Notes under the pieces: generated by a model
What the model saw: the letters and a program-made list of their open reading frames with translations, nothing else
Told to the model about the DNA's origin: nothing
The model's database searches: none
Assembly: GCA_030407315.1 (NCBI GenBank)
Contig: JALQPE010001767.1
Span: 31,380-95,379, forward strand
Length of the DNA: 64,000 bases
Reading direction: 5' to 3'
From: Asparagopsis taxiformis
Taxonomy: Eukaryota > Rhodophyta > Florideophyceae > Bonnemaisoniales > Bonnemaisoniaceae
Translations under genes and position numbers: made by a program
Shown: positions 51,836 to 62,900 of the stretch, in pieces
Numbering within the stretch: the first letter of the stretch is position 1
Layout of the letters: every line of letters starts with the position of its first letter

Positions 51836-52035
51836 CATAACAGCAACCAAGCAGTCAGGTTCACTGCTCGGACGAAGTGCACCTAGAGTGTGAACGATTG
51901 GTTTTTGACAGGCGAGTACTGCCGAATAGGTTTCACCCTGGACTAATGGTGGCTGGACATTCTGCATTATATGATATACTTCAACTCTGGAACGTAGCTT
52001 TATTTGTAGTCGAAATGAAAACATCTTTCGTGACC

Positions 52036-55000
52036 CTAATTCCATGCTCTAAACGCTGTCCCATAATGAACGTAGAGCTCCTGCCCCGGACGGATATCGC
52101 GGATTGCACGTACTACAATGATCTTCGGATTTTCTAGGTCCTTCGCCTTGAGCTTCTTCCCCGTCGAACCGCTGCTGTAGTTCTCGACAAACTCGACGTT
52201 GGCCATCCGCCTGGTGTCTTCCGCCGGAGTGTCCTCACCTCGCAAATACCGCGGGTCGTTGATGAACTGCGCCGAACAGAACGGAGCCGGAACAATCCAA
52301 ATTGGATGCTCGATGTTTTCGTCGTCCTCCGCTGTTGCATACAGCTTGATAGCATACATCAAGAATGTTTCCTTCGTTATCGCCATGTGACCCTCTCCGT
52401 ACGCGAACCTCATCGACTCCTTGCTCATATCAGAGTACACAACAGTTCCGTAGTATGCACATACTTCGTCACCAACATTAAATGTCTGTTCAGCGAAGAG
52501 CCCTCTTCCTGCATTTGGATGCTTAATCAGCGATGGTCGAACGCTCAATTTTTTCGCAACACAATCGTGTGCCCGCATCACGCGAGGGTTTTCAGTTTGC
52601 AACCAGCGGCGCAGGGAAGGTGGCCAATAATGTACCGGTTTCTCCATGTGCTCGCGCGACGCAATCGACTCTGGGCACAGCTGCCAGAGGTACTGCCGAA
52701 TATATTTCGGGAACCTCTGGTACAGGGGAAGGCCAGGTGGGGGTTCGATGATCCTGCGTTCCCTCTGCGTACGCATCGTGACAGAGGGGGACGCCAAGAA
52801 CTTCTCAGCACTCTGTTTCGCTTCTGTCGTGACCCTCATGTCAGTGTTGTTTGAAAGAATTACACGTGACATGACTGCACACAGCTTTGGAAGCGATCGT
52901 ACCACACACAATTTGTCCATGTCACTGCCGACGAAAACACGGTGCTCAGGCAAGCTCATAGCTGCTTTTCCCGTTGCGAAAGTGCCAGAGAATGGATCGA
53001 CAACAATATCACCAGGCTGTGAATGCTGGCTGATCAACTCCATCATGAGAGCGACGCTCTTCTGCTCTGCACGAACTCTGACCGTAGCACCGGTTGTGCT
53101 CCTTGTTCGCCACACCATCTCATTCGAATCGATGGCGGGCATATTGATGGTGACGTTGCACCACGCCGGGTACGTGCCGTCCATGTATCCGTGGTTCCTA
53201 TAGGCCACCATCTCGCTTCCGGTCTTGAACGGAACACCTCGCTTCCAGAAGTGGATAGCGACCTCTGCCATGTTCATGCGTTGGTACCTCTTCCGCCCCG
53301 GCATTTGATAGAGGTGCCCAGGTAGTCGGACAAACAACAGAGGTACCTCGTCAACGAAGAAAACTGAATTCCGAACGACGTCCTCCTCGTCCTCCTCCTC
53401 ATCCGCACTTTCTTCGCCACTGTGCTGCGATGCTTCGGAGTCCGAATTCATGGACGTAACCTCTTCTTCATCCGACCCGTCATCACTGGCAGCAGTATCG
53501 GTTGGGCCTTCTGACTGCGGTCCTTTGTACGTTTCCAAGTAATGGAACCATTCGTAGAACTGCAAAACCGAGCAGAACACGATGCCGTGGCCACCGGGGC
53601 GCAACAGCTCGTCAAACACTTCGATGCTAGCCTGCATATCTTCTGCAGTTAGCCTGTCGTACGAAGAGTTGGAATCGTTCCTCTTACGACGAACATTGTA
53701 GGGCGGATCAGTCAGAATGAGCTGAACGTTGCCCGTGATGGGCACGTGTTCTCGGCTCTCGTCGGCACTGACCAAATCTTCGAAAGGGACGTCGTACACC
53801 CGGCAATACTGACTCATTTTCGAAAGAAAGTCCTTTGCGAGAGCCTGCCCTTCACTTTCCTGCTCTTCTGTCGCATGGGGTGACGGTGACGGGGGAGACG
53901 GCCCTTGGGCAGTAAGACTGGTCCTCCCAGGTCCAAGTTGAAGCCTGGTTGTGTGTCTTGTCGACGGAACCAAACCTCTCCCTCCTGTGTTGCGACGAGT
54001 GGGAGTGTCATCAACCGGCTTGGGGACCTTTTCTGCGTCCGCGGCTTGTGGTGCCGGGCGGAGGACAGCCATAACGTCTTCGTCGAGGGTGTCAAAATAC
54101 GCTGGCAGCTTGTCCGGATTTCCGCTTGAGAAGTATATTTCCAGTGCCCCCCAGCGGTCGGACTCCGGCCAGGTGTACAGGTCCGGGTTGACGATAAGAA
54201 ACTGCAACCGGTCGAAGAACTTCCTCACAAGGTCCCTAAATGCACTGTGCTGCGCACTGGTTCTTGTCTCTACTTTTCCACCATATCCATCAGGATGAGA
54301 TAGGGGAGCTTTGTTGTGGTAGAGATCTAGCTTCTGCTCCATCGGTGCGAATAGACCTTCATCGAGCACGTCAAACCAATGCTCACTGCTGTCGAAAATG
54401 ATGTACGGCGCCATCAACTCTTCGAAGCTGGAAAACTTTGCGGCGTAGGCCACATCGGTCCAAGCATGGTATAAAACTTGAACCACGTAACAAGCTCGAT
54501 TAGTGCTTTTCCGATGGGCTGGGACGCGTGCGGCTTCGTTCCCCTCTTCGGCCGCATCTCCTATTCGGCGACGCGGCAGGTTCTTGTTGTGATTTCGGAT
54601 GATAGACAACGCTTGGAAATACATCAATACCTCGAACGTTTCCGGTGGAGCAAGAACGAAGGCGCTTGGTTCCCCGCGCTGCGGCGCCTGTAGTGGCGAA
54701 GGAAGCATGTTACATCCAATAAGGAAGGTCTGCGGCACGATCCCAGAAAGGATGCAGTGCTCAACCCATTGCCCGATACGCTCATCCTGTCTTGAAAACT
54801 CGGCAATGGGTAATGCCAGACGAACAATCTGCTTGGCTCGCTCAACGTTCATCTCTGCCATGACGATTTCGGCAACATCCGCCTCGACTCCAGCATTCTT
54901 CGAACGACCGCTGAAGGACATGCTGAGTCGACCTTGCAGCGCCACAAATTGTTCTTCCGTGCCCTGCGCAACCCAAGCGCCAAGGTCCGCGTATGTGAAA

Positions 55001-55227
55001 CCTCCCGGCTTGTCCGTCAAGTCTGCGAAACTTGAGTGGGCGAATAAATCCAGCAAGAGGCGGAGGAAGTCTTTGCCAGCGAGAGTAGTTTCGCGGGCGG
55101 CGCGACCTACGTTTCGACGTGTACCCATGTCACTAGAATCCTCCCAAGGGCTAGCGGGTTCGCGCAGAATTGGCACGGTTGCGTCGTCAACGATCGGATT
55201 GCTGTTGCGCCTGCGCTTATTCGTCAT
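52036..55227 (-). CDS. DNA methyltransferase-SET domain fusion protein
   Basis: Open from 55485. The ATG at 55227 (MTNKRRRNSNPI) is the likely start, giving 1,063 residues; earlier codons look like leader. Numbered from 55485: a large helical N-terminal domain (about 130-480) of unknown type; a Pro/Thr-rich linker; a DNA amino-methyltransferase with motif IV LTDPPY (591-596), an acidic insert (660-705), and motif I VVDPFSGTFATG (828-839). This is again the beta-class order, with N6-adenine or N4-cytosine as target. The last 160 residues are a SET domain: GRGLFAEQTF (993-1002), YYGTVVY (1011-1017), FINDPRYL (1074-1081), ANVEFVE (1095-1101) and RPGQELYVHYG (1132-1142). SET domains methylate lysines, typically on histones. 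Both catalytic centres look intact, apart from the SET motif FINDPR where FINHSC is usual. The gene sits between inverted R-unit arrays. A DNA and histone writer in one polypeptide is unusual. Confidence 0.9.
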   Translation of the reverse strand: MTNKRRRNSNPIVDDATVPILREPASPWEDSSDMGTRRNVGRAARETTLAGKDFLRLLLDLFAHSSFADLTDKPGGFTYADLGAWVAQGTEEQFVALQGRLSMSFSGRSKNAGVEADVAEIVMAEMNVERAKQIVRLALPIAEFSRQDERIGQWVEHCILSGIVPQTFLIGCNMLPSPLQAPQRGEPSAFVLAPPETFEVLMYFQALSIIRNHNKNLPRRRIGDAAEEGNEAARVPAHRKSTNRACYVVQVLYHAWTDVAYAAKFSSFEELMAPYIIFDSSEHWFDVLDEGLFAPMEQKLDLYHNKAPLSHPDGYGGKVETRTSAQHSAFRDLVRKFFDRLQFLIVNPDLYTWPESDRWGALEIYFSSGNPDKLPAYFDTLDEDVMAVLRPAPQAADAEKVPKPVDDTPTRRNTGGRGLVPSTRHTTRLQLGPGRTSLTAQGPSPPSPSPHATEEQESEGQALAKDFLSKMSQYCRVYDVPFEDLVSADESREHVPITGNVQLILTDPPYNVRRKRNDSNSSYDRLTAEDMQASIEVFDELLRPGGHGIVFCSVLQFYEWFHYLETYKGPQSEGPTDTAASDDGSDEEEVTSMNSDSEASQHSGEESADEEEDEEDVVRNSVFFVDEVPLLFVRLPGHLYQMPGRKRYQRMNMAEVAIHFWKRGVPFKTGSEMVAYRNHGYMDGTYPAWCNVTINMPAIDSNEMVWRTRSTTGATVRVRAEQKSVALMMELISQHSQPGDIVVDPFSGTFATGKAAMSLPEHRVFVGSDMDKLCVVRSLPKLCAVMSRVILSNNTDMRVTTEAKQSAEKFLASPSVTMRTQRERRIIEPPPGLPLYQRFPKYIRQYLWQLCPESIASREHMEKPVHYWPPSLRRWLQTENPRVMRAHDCVAKKLSVRPSLIKHPNAGRGLFAEQTFNVGDEVCAYYGTVVYSDMSKESMRFAYGEGHMAITKETFLMYAIKLYATAEDDENIEHPIWIVPAPFCSAQFINDPRYLRGEDTPAEDTRRMANVEFVENYSSGSTGKKLKAKDLENPKIIVVRAIRDIRPGQELYVHYGTAFRAWN

Positions 55228-55540
55228 AATGGAATGAGTGGAAAATTCGGTACAGGATGGCGACCGCTCGGCGAGACAGTCAAATTTGACGACGTATCTC
55301 GTGACGTTTGCACTCTTTCGTGAGGAACACTGGTTGATATCGAACGGAACAGAGTATACGGGTACACAGCACTGGAAAGGTCTTGAAACCCGTAACCGGT
55401 GTAGGTAATAAGTTGTGACGGATACGTGGTAGAGAAAAAATTTTAAAAAGATTGTGATTCCCTGCCTTTGAGTGTTGTACTGCAAGGCCGCCAGTCACAT
55501 AGGTTGACACAGGTGCCTCACGCTTACCAGGTGAGCGACA
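55228..55540. promoter_or_regulatory. Upstream region of the MTase-SET gene
   Basis: Leader and promoter between the likely ATG and the first inverted R unit. The frame is open into it but the encoded residues look non-coding. No clear core promoter motif. Confidence 0.4.
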
Positions 55541-57450
55541 TCCGGACGGCCACTGGACGTGGGGATGTCCGACTCAGATGCATTGCTGGCCAGCCCAGAA
55601 ATTCTACAATTTCGGGCAGAAAAAATATTGCAAAAAACATCGATTTCGGCGGTCGATTGTGCCGTACGGCACACCCCCATCTCAAAAACATGTTCACATG
55701 TGCATGTTTTTGAGAATAGCCCAAATTTTAATTCAAAGCAGGATGCAGATATTCGTCTTCTACCATTGTCAGAACACATTCGTATAACCACATTTGGAGA
55801 ACCTGAGCCCAGAGCTATCGGTTTTGGCGGGAGCTAAGCCATATCTCATATAATCAGTAACTACTTCCCGCCAGCTGAGTGGTGGAACCCCTGCTATTTC
55901 TACCAACGAGACATACGGGGTGTCAACTCGGCAATCGTATATGATTTGGGTGCTAAATTTATTCAAGAGACGAATGGGCTTCGAAAAGGAGCCCAACTAC
56001 GTCTACTTGTGATCCATGGGTATAGGACTATTCTATTCTTCTCCAGGCTTCCACCGTAGCCGCCTCCTCCGCCTCCGTTAATGGAAAGAATATCCGAACC
56101 GCACCTCAACATGTTCTTCATGTGATCCATGGGTACTGACATCTCACATGCTCTCCAGGCTTCCACCGTAGCCGCCTCCTCCGCCTCCGTTAATGGCAAC
56201 AATATCCAAACTGGACCTCTACATGTTTTTCTTGTGATCCATGGGTACTGACATCTCACATGTTCTCCAGGCTTCCTCCAAAGCCGCCACCTCCACCTCC
56301 GTTAATGGAAAGAATACCCGAACCGCAGGCTTCCTCCATAGCCGCCTCCACCTCCGTTAATGGCAAAAACATCTCACCGGGCTGAAAACGGACGGACGAC
56401 ATTGGGTTCGTTCCGCTGCGTAGACGTTTAGAATCTTGTTAGAAAAAAGTAAACGAAAGAGAATGACATCTCATCTCTGTCGCAATATGTTCCATTTTCA
56501 AGTTCTCGGGTTCCACACCCATCAAGGCCTGGATCGAACCCTCTTCGATGGATAGGACAAATAGTGGAAGGCTTTTAAGCCTGTGACCAAGCGGCTATTG
56601 ATTGGTTGGAGGAAGGAAATTACAGAGGAAATTTAGCTGAGTACGGTGCTCGCGATAGCTGTTAGGTTAAAGTCAAATATGTGTTTCGATTATTTTTCGT
56701 ACGAAAATGTCTTGCAAAAGACGATGCTTTGTCGTTCTCCTGGAGGGAGTCCGTTGCATTGCACTCAATTCGAGAGCATCGTCATGAAGGAGAGGATTCT
56801 TTCTGCTTGTTAGAATCGGTTTAGAGCACATAGCTAATGCATTACTGGCCAGCCCAGAAATTGTAGAATTTCGGGCAGCAAAAATATTGTAAAAAACCTT
56901 GATTTGGGCGGCCGATTGTGCCGTACGGCACACCCCCATTTCAAAAACATGTTCACATGTGCATGTTTTTGAGAATAGCCCAAATTTTAATTCAAATCAG
57001 GGTGTCTAATTTGGCCACAACGGCCCCAGGAACCGACCGCCGCCCCGAGCGGGGTCATCACTGGCTTCTGTAAGCACCAACTGTAAGGCTAAATGGCGTC
57101 TGACGAAGGGTCAATTTCAGGCTCAATACGCCAGGGACAGGTCTTGGTCCTTGTTCCATCATGGTCCCGCCCCGCTCTCTCACGACCAACCTGAAATGGA
57201 CGTCCGGTGGATGTCCAGCTCGATTGCATTGCTGGCCAGCCCAGAAATTCTAAAATTTCGGGCACAAAAAAAATATTGCAAAAAACATCGATTTGGGCGG
57301 TCGATTGTGCCGTACGGCACACCCCCATCTCAAAAACATGTTCACATGTGCATGTTTTTGAGAATAGCCCAAATTTTAATTCAAATCAGGACGTCTTCCG
57401 GACATAGGGGTGCTCGCGGCCTAGCTCGACAGCTGTAATTGTACCTCATT
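55540..57450 (-). repeat. R-unit array D (three units, minus orientation) with a 1.1-kb spacer
   Basis: Cores at about 55655-55720, 56918-56980 and 57308-57369, all inverted relative to array C. The first unit is separated from the others by about 1.1 kb that contains the 112-bp minisatellite at 56009-56360 and no recognised gene. The outer edge (57405-57440) matches the outer edge of array C in inverse orientation (GAGCACCCCT, then CTAGCTCGACAGCTGTAAT on the plus strand in reverse). Confidence 0.85.
56009..56360. repeat. 112-bp minisatellite
   Basis: GTGATCCATGGGTA recurs at about 56009, 56122 and 56234, a period near 112 bases, each followed by CCAGGCTTCC and a CCGCCTCC-rich block ending CCGTTAATGG. 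A shorter fourth partial unit follows near 56320. The minus strand could encode Gly-rich stretches (INGGGGGGYGGSLE), but the period is not a multiple of three, so coding is unlikely. Confidence 0.85.
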
Positions 57451-57623
57451 AAATACTGTTGATGACTGCCTACCGTATACAATCTGGGCTGTTGGCGTAT
57501 TATCCGGTACTTGACCTGACCTGAACGTTCATCGCAGACCGTTGTGGTTACCGACACTATACAGCAATCTTTTTTGTATCTCGTGCAACTCAATCGTTCC
57601 ATCGCTTCCGGGAAAGCTTCATT

Positions 57624-59908
57624 ATGCCGCCGCGTATTGCGAAGAAAGCTCCAAAGCCTCCGGGCCTCCAGAAAACCGGTCAGCAGCTGCTGTATCGAGT
57701 GCCCGACAATCCCGTGCGAAGAAGCGGTCTGGGCCTACCGGCAGCATTGAACCGCGGTCCGGTAGTCGCAAGACGGACCGGCGCAGAACTGGGGATCCGC
57801 AGCGAGAAAGTGAGGAAGGAGGAACGGCGCGGAGAGAGATGGGGCTTGACCGAGGCAAGCGTGCTCGCAGGGACAGTGAACATCATGATGATGACATGAT
57901 AGTGGCTCAAAACATGTTGGAATTGCGGCAGAGTGCTATGGCAAAGGTAGTTCCTCCCGGGTTGGCAGATGCGGAGGTGCTGCAGACGGAGTCCCAGCCG
58001 GGGGTTCCCGAGACACTGGAGGCTGTGACCCCCACTGCGCCAACTATGCCGAGTACATCAGCCCCAGCAGGTAATGCAGTCAGGGACCCGAGGATAGCGG
58101 CAAGGGATGTTGTTTCTGAGCAACGTTCACAGGATGCCAACTATCATCGGCGGTCAGGTGGTACTGAGGGGAGAGAGCAGCCGGAGTGCGGGCCTCGTCA
58201 CAACAGACTGTCATTGGTGCCAAATATGCGCGTAACGCCCCGCGACGTCAGGCTATTGGCGATGGAGGACATCATATTCCCGATAGCGTGGGAGATGGGG
58301 GGACGGTGAGGGCAGAGAGGTTGCATCCGCCGGAATCCATCGATTTAATGGCGAGTCGCATCAATGCGCAGAAGAAGAAGATCGCGGAGCTGGAAAAAAA
58401 AAGTGTTTAGCCAGGACATAGCAAACAAGGCGCTCACCACGGAGATTGTTGCGTTGGAGGCTAAGGTGAAGACTCTGCAGGCGGAAAATGCCAGCCTTAC
58501 TGCAATTGCGAGAACAGGTAGAATCAGTGATCACGGTGGCGGTAAGTCGAAAATACAGAAAGCCATTCCTGTGAAATACCTTGGAGTTCTTAGGGCGGTT
58601 GAGGAAAACCTGACAAAGTGGTGCAAGAACGAGACTATGGAGCTGGACCCTATAGCGGAACAAACGCAGAGACGTTGGACTGGACGTACCATCGAGGTAG
58701 AGCCGGTAGAAGGGGCACTTTGGAGCGAAAACGGTGTAGGATATATTGCTACCCCTCCGGGCTATATCATCAAGAATCTGCAGTGGTATACACCTTCGTA
58801 CAGGGACGAGAGTGATCTGCTGAATGACTTGGTGCGACACGTACTGCGTCAAAGTCCGTGGTGTGATGTGTTTTCCGATGAGGAGCAGCGTGTGTGCTGT
58901 CAAGAGGCTGTGGCGGGGAGCAAGGAATTGAAAGTGAAGGTGACGCAGAAACTGTCCGACGTGATGAGTGCACGGAAGCGTAATGCGAGGGACAGATTGT
59001 TCGGTTCGCTGGGGTACACGAAATTAATGTCTAGATGCACGATGCTGACGACGCGAGCTGAGATGGACGAGCGAGAGGAACAAAAGCGCGAAGCGTCTGA
59101 GAAGCTTTTGAAACGGGAAAGTAACGGTGATTTGGATATGGGGAGGTGGCGAACGGCACCGTTCTCAGAGCTGCGATACAGCAAAGGCTTGGTTCCTGAC
59201 AGCTTCGAAATGGAAGTGAATGGTGATGCATGGTTTAACAACCGAGTAGCTGTGAATGTGCTGGACATCTTCAGGGGTTATTCGATACGACCAGAACAAG
59301 TAATGGACATAGAGACGAGCATACTAACGCTGGCGCGCCTGGATGCTTGGCTAGTGACTACTGTGGAGTGTTTGGATGAACCGAAGGGGAAAGGAGGTGC
59401 ACGGCAGAAGGAGTTTACAAGGCGGTACAGTCAATATGTGGGGGTAGCTTTTCAGCAATTAGTTGGTATGGTGGTGTACTGCATGTCTTGTCTCCAAGGC
59501 TCGCAAGCAAGGGAAGAAACGGACGTTGTCGAGAGCGAACAGCGGACTAGTGCACAGTCACGGCATGTGTTTGCAAGCCGTACTGTGACGAGAGAGGCTG
59601 TTGAAGTGTGGCAAAGCGGAGAGGGGTCTGGAATTGTTCATGTCGTTGATGATGTAAACCGCTGCTCATCACTTGTTCTAGTGTCCGAGGATTGGATTCA
59701 ATCGCATATTACGTCAAACCTCGGTGCTGTAATGGATTGTGTGATTGCGCAAGGACTAATTGGCGCAGAACTTTTCGTCGTTGACCCATATGCTGGACAC
59801 CTGACTGCAAACCTGAATGTCGAAATCAATGCCCCACAGTATGGGGGCATGGAGCGGCGCCATGCAGCCACTGCTGATAACGGTTTTGGCGTAATGGAGG
59901 ATGGTTGA
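57624..59908 (+). pseudogene. Unrecognised coiled-coil protein gene, frameshifted
   Basis: One gene appears to span three frames. The start could be the ATG at 57624 (MPPRIAKKAPKPP, basic). The 57700-58300 part encodes an Arg-rich, polar stretch (GKRARRDSEHHDDD). The frame then shifts at the G6 run near 58296 into PPESIDLMASRINAQKKKIAELEKK, and shifts again at the A9 run near 58394-58402 into FSQDIANKALTTEIVALEAK, which together make a continuous heptad coiled coil. The remaining 450 or so residues to 59908 (WRTAPFSELRYSKGLVPDSF; VDDVNRCSSLVLVSEDW) form a globular domain I do not recognise. Both shifts are at homopolymers, so they may be assembly errors or real decay. It lies head-to-head with array D and tail-to-tail with the transposase gene. 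Confidence 0.5.
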
Positions 59909-59985
59909 AATTAGTGCAGTAAATGTGACGTTGACTAGAAGGTTTATCATGTAGTACATTATCAATAGAGTGCTGCGATTTAGAT

Positions 59986-62900
59986 TTATTCTTCTTCATT
60001 ATCATCTGTGAATTGGTAATCAGTGTTGGTGTAGAAGCGGTTGAGATAGAAACGGTGGTCCGACCAGTGCATTTGTTTCGTAAATGGCTTGACTGGAAAG
60101 TTACTTCGTACGATGTGCACGGTGCCAGATATAGTAGATGCAGGAATGAGGTCAAACCAAGGACCACCTGCACTGTGGGATGCAGTGTCATTGCTGTCAA
60201 CGGATCCGTTGTCCGGGTCCCATGTGGACCACTTTAAACAAATGCACCCAAGTGATTTTTCCACAGCGGTTTTTGGGGCAAAGCAGGTCATATACTGAAC
60301 GAAAGCGAGTTCTACAGGTTGAAACAGGTTTGGAGACTGCAGGCGTACCAGTGCCAGGACGCGCCCTACCCATATGGTTCTGTAGTCATCGGCAGTTCCG
60401 GAGATGACGACAAAGGAGTACTGCGATCTCTTTGCGGGGCCGAACGATGAAGTTGCAAAGACGCGCTGCTGCTTGTGCCTCGACACGTTTGTGGGGCGAA
60501 GCATGCCACTGTGCGGGTCAAAGTCGTCGGCATCTGGGACGTACCCTCCCATGACGTAGGCGGACTTTACCACGGTGACGGAAATGTCCATGTCATGTAT
60601 TGGAGGGCCTTCTGCCGTGGCGCGCAGTCTAGCGAGGGTGAGGAACGCTTGTGCAGCTGTGTCACCGAGTTGCTGGAATAGCGTTATGGTGCCAGACGGG
60701 AACGAGGAGTTGTGCAGCGGCAAAAGAGTGGCAGGATCGGGCTGTCCGTCGATATCTGCAACGAGGAGGGTTGCATCGGGCAGCAGGGAGGCAAAGTCGT
60801 GCAGTGCAACGGTGAATCCGTCGCGAACGAGTACTGCACCGTCTGTGGGCGATATCATGCGTGCGTTCCCAATGTGTTCGATGGGCGAGTATGACCAGTT
60901 GGAGTGGCCAAGGAGAATTCCATGTGGCGAATAGTCTCTTCCATGGCTGTGGAGCGCCTTCGAGAGGTTTTCCTATAACTCTGTTTGAACAGAAGATGCG
61001 AGTGTTCGTAGGGGCCTGCATCAATGTGTTCCAGGGCGCCATATCTCTGCAAGTCACCGGGAAGATGGTCTAGAAGATGGAACTTGAAAGTTTTGAGACC
61101 TGTGGTGTGGAATGGGCCGAGGGTGGAGAGCATTGATTGTTTGAAATAGGAAATGGAGTTCTGGAGGCTTTCTAGTTCGGCGGCAGTCCAGTGCTTGATG
61201 CGACCGCGTTTCATGACCCATGCGACGAGGTCAGAGTATTGCGTGCAGATGGAAGTGAGGGGGGCTGTATCTACTTCGTCACAGCATGTGTCAATGAATG
61301 CTGCGATGAAAGGGAACACCATGTCGACATGGTGATAGTCTTTGGCTGCGAGCATGCCGCGTATGCCGTCTCCGTGAAGAGGCCGTTCAAATTGGTGCCC
61401 TTCTCACCCTTGGAGAAGTCGACATGAAGACCGGTGATGTAGTAGTCGCGTTCGATAGCGGACAGAATGCTGTTTGAGCCGGCGAGGATGGATTTTTTCA
61501 CCTTCTTGAAGGTGCGAGGTGTCCCGGAATGGGAGGCAGTGGTGGTGAGGTCTGGGGAGCTGAGGCGGTGGACAATGCACTGTTTGATGAGCTTTGAGAT
61601 GCCGAGGTGGAGATTGTGCAGAGGCTCGAAGGAGAAAATGTTGTAGGGGTCTAGGGGACTGTTGGTGGGTAAAAGAGCGGTCGATTCGAGGACAGAGTGT
61701 TGTTCGAGGAGGGAGAGAGCTTCGAGCGGAGCAGTTGTATGCTCCTGAGCGCTCTCTTGGCGTGCAGAGCGTGTATCATCGAGGGAGCGGGGCTGGTGTG
61801 GCGCGCTGGATTCAAGTTGAGTGGCGGGGATGTAGCAGCGGTGGCAGGGATGTGTGGTGGTAGTGCTGTTGCGAGTGCATGAGAGCTCTTTGGCCTCTGG
61901 AAAGTCGCAGCAATAATTGGCTAGGATGGGAAAGCATTGGCGGGCAGTTGCAGTGGAGTCTGTGCAGGGGAACCCGGAAGAGAACGCGGTGGATAGGGAC
62001 GAAAACACTTTTTCGAGTGCTTTATGAAGAATATCAATTTTGCGAGCGCGACTAGCAGAACTAGAGGTTGTCGGCATTTCATCACCGAACAAGGCGTTGG
62101 ACGAAGGGTTAACAATGTACGGAAGATACCCGACGATGGTGAGGCCGGTACGGATGCAGTGGCGACGGAGGGGGGCGGAGAAGTTGAGCAGTGTGACGTG
62201 TATGGGGTATGCGACGATTGCGGAGCTCTTGAGGCTTGTGCTGCTCTTGTCGGAGTACACTTGGAGGAGGCCGGCAAAGGAGGAAGCGGTGGGATCATTT
62301 TCCTCTGCCCATACGACCTGTGGATCTTCCGAGAGCTGCACGCGCTGTCTAGTAACCTGGTGCAGCGTTTTCGCGAATTCTGTGTGTAGGGGATGAGAAA
62401 TATTGCGGTGCCGTCTGGGGCGGTCTGTGGGGAGGGGTGGAAGAGAGTATTTTGGTCGTTAGCCAGTGCTAACTGCCTGCGGAGCATGTCGACTGGGTCG
62501 CGGAGGTACAGCTGTGCCGAGTACTTACCAGTTTTGTCTGGAATGATGTGGCTCTTGTAACCTTCGGTGCGGAAATGTGTTTCGACCATGGAAGCGGTAA
62601 CGTGGCGACATTCTTCTACGGTGCGAACGGCGCTGTTGAACTTTTCTAGGGAGAATGCGGGGTCTTGTAGGATGGTGATGACTTCGCTCACGCGGCCAGC
62701 GCCGGCCTTGTACTCGAGGGTTGTGAGACTGGCGGCGAGGGATTGCACGAGGAGGTCTGCGCGGAGGGGGTTGAGGTTGGTGGCAGTGAAGCGTCACAGG
62801 GTGAGTCGCTGGAGGAAGCACGACCAGATTCTGGGTCTGGGGAGCTGGGTTGCGGGGAATCATGGTCGCCGTTTCGAGCAGGCTCATGGGTGACGGCAGG

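Noticed and set aside
50700..51840. A CRISPR array
   Set aside because: The repeats are units of several hundred bases with internal palindromes and no short spacers, and no cas genes are present.
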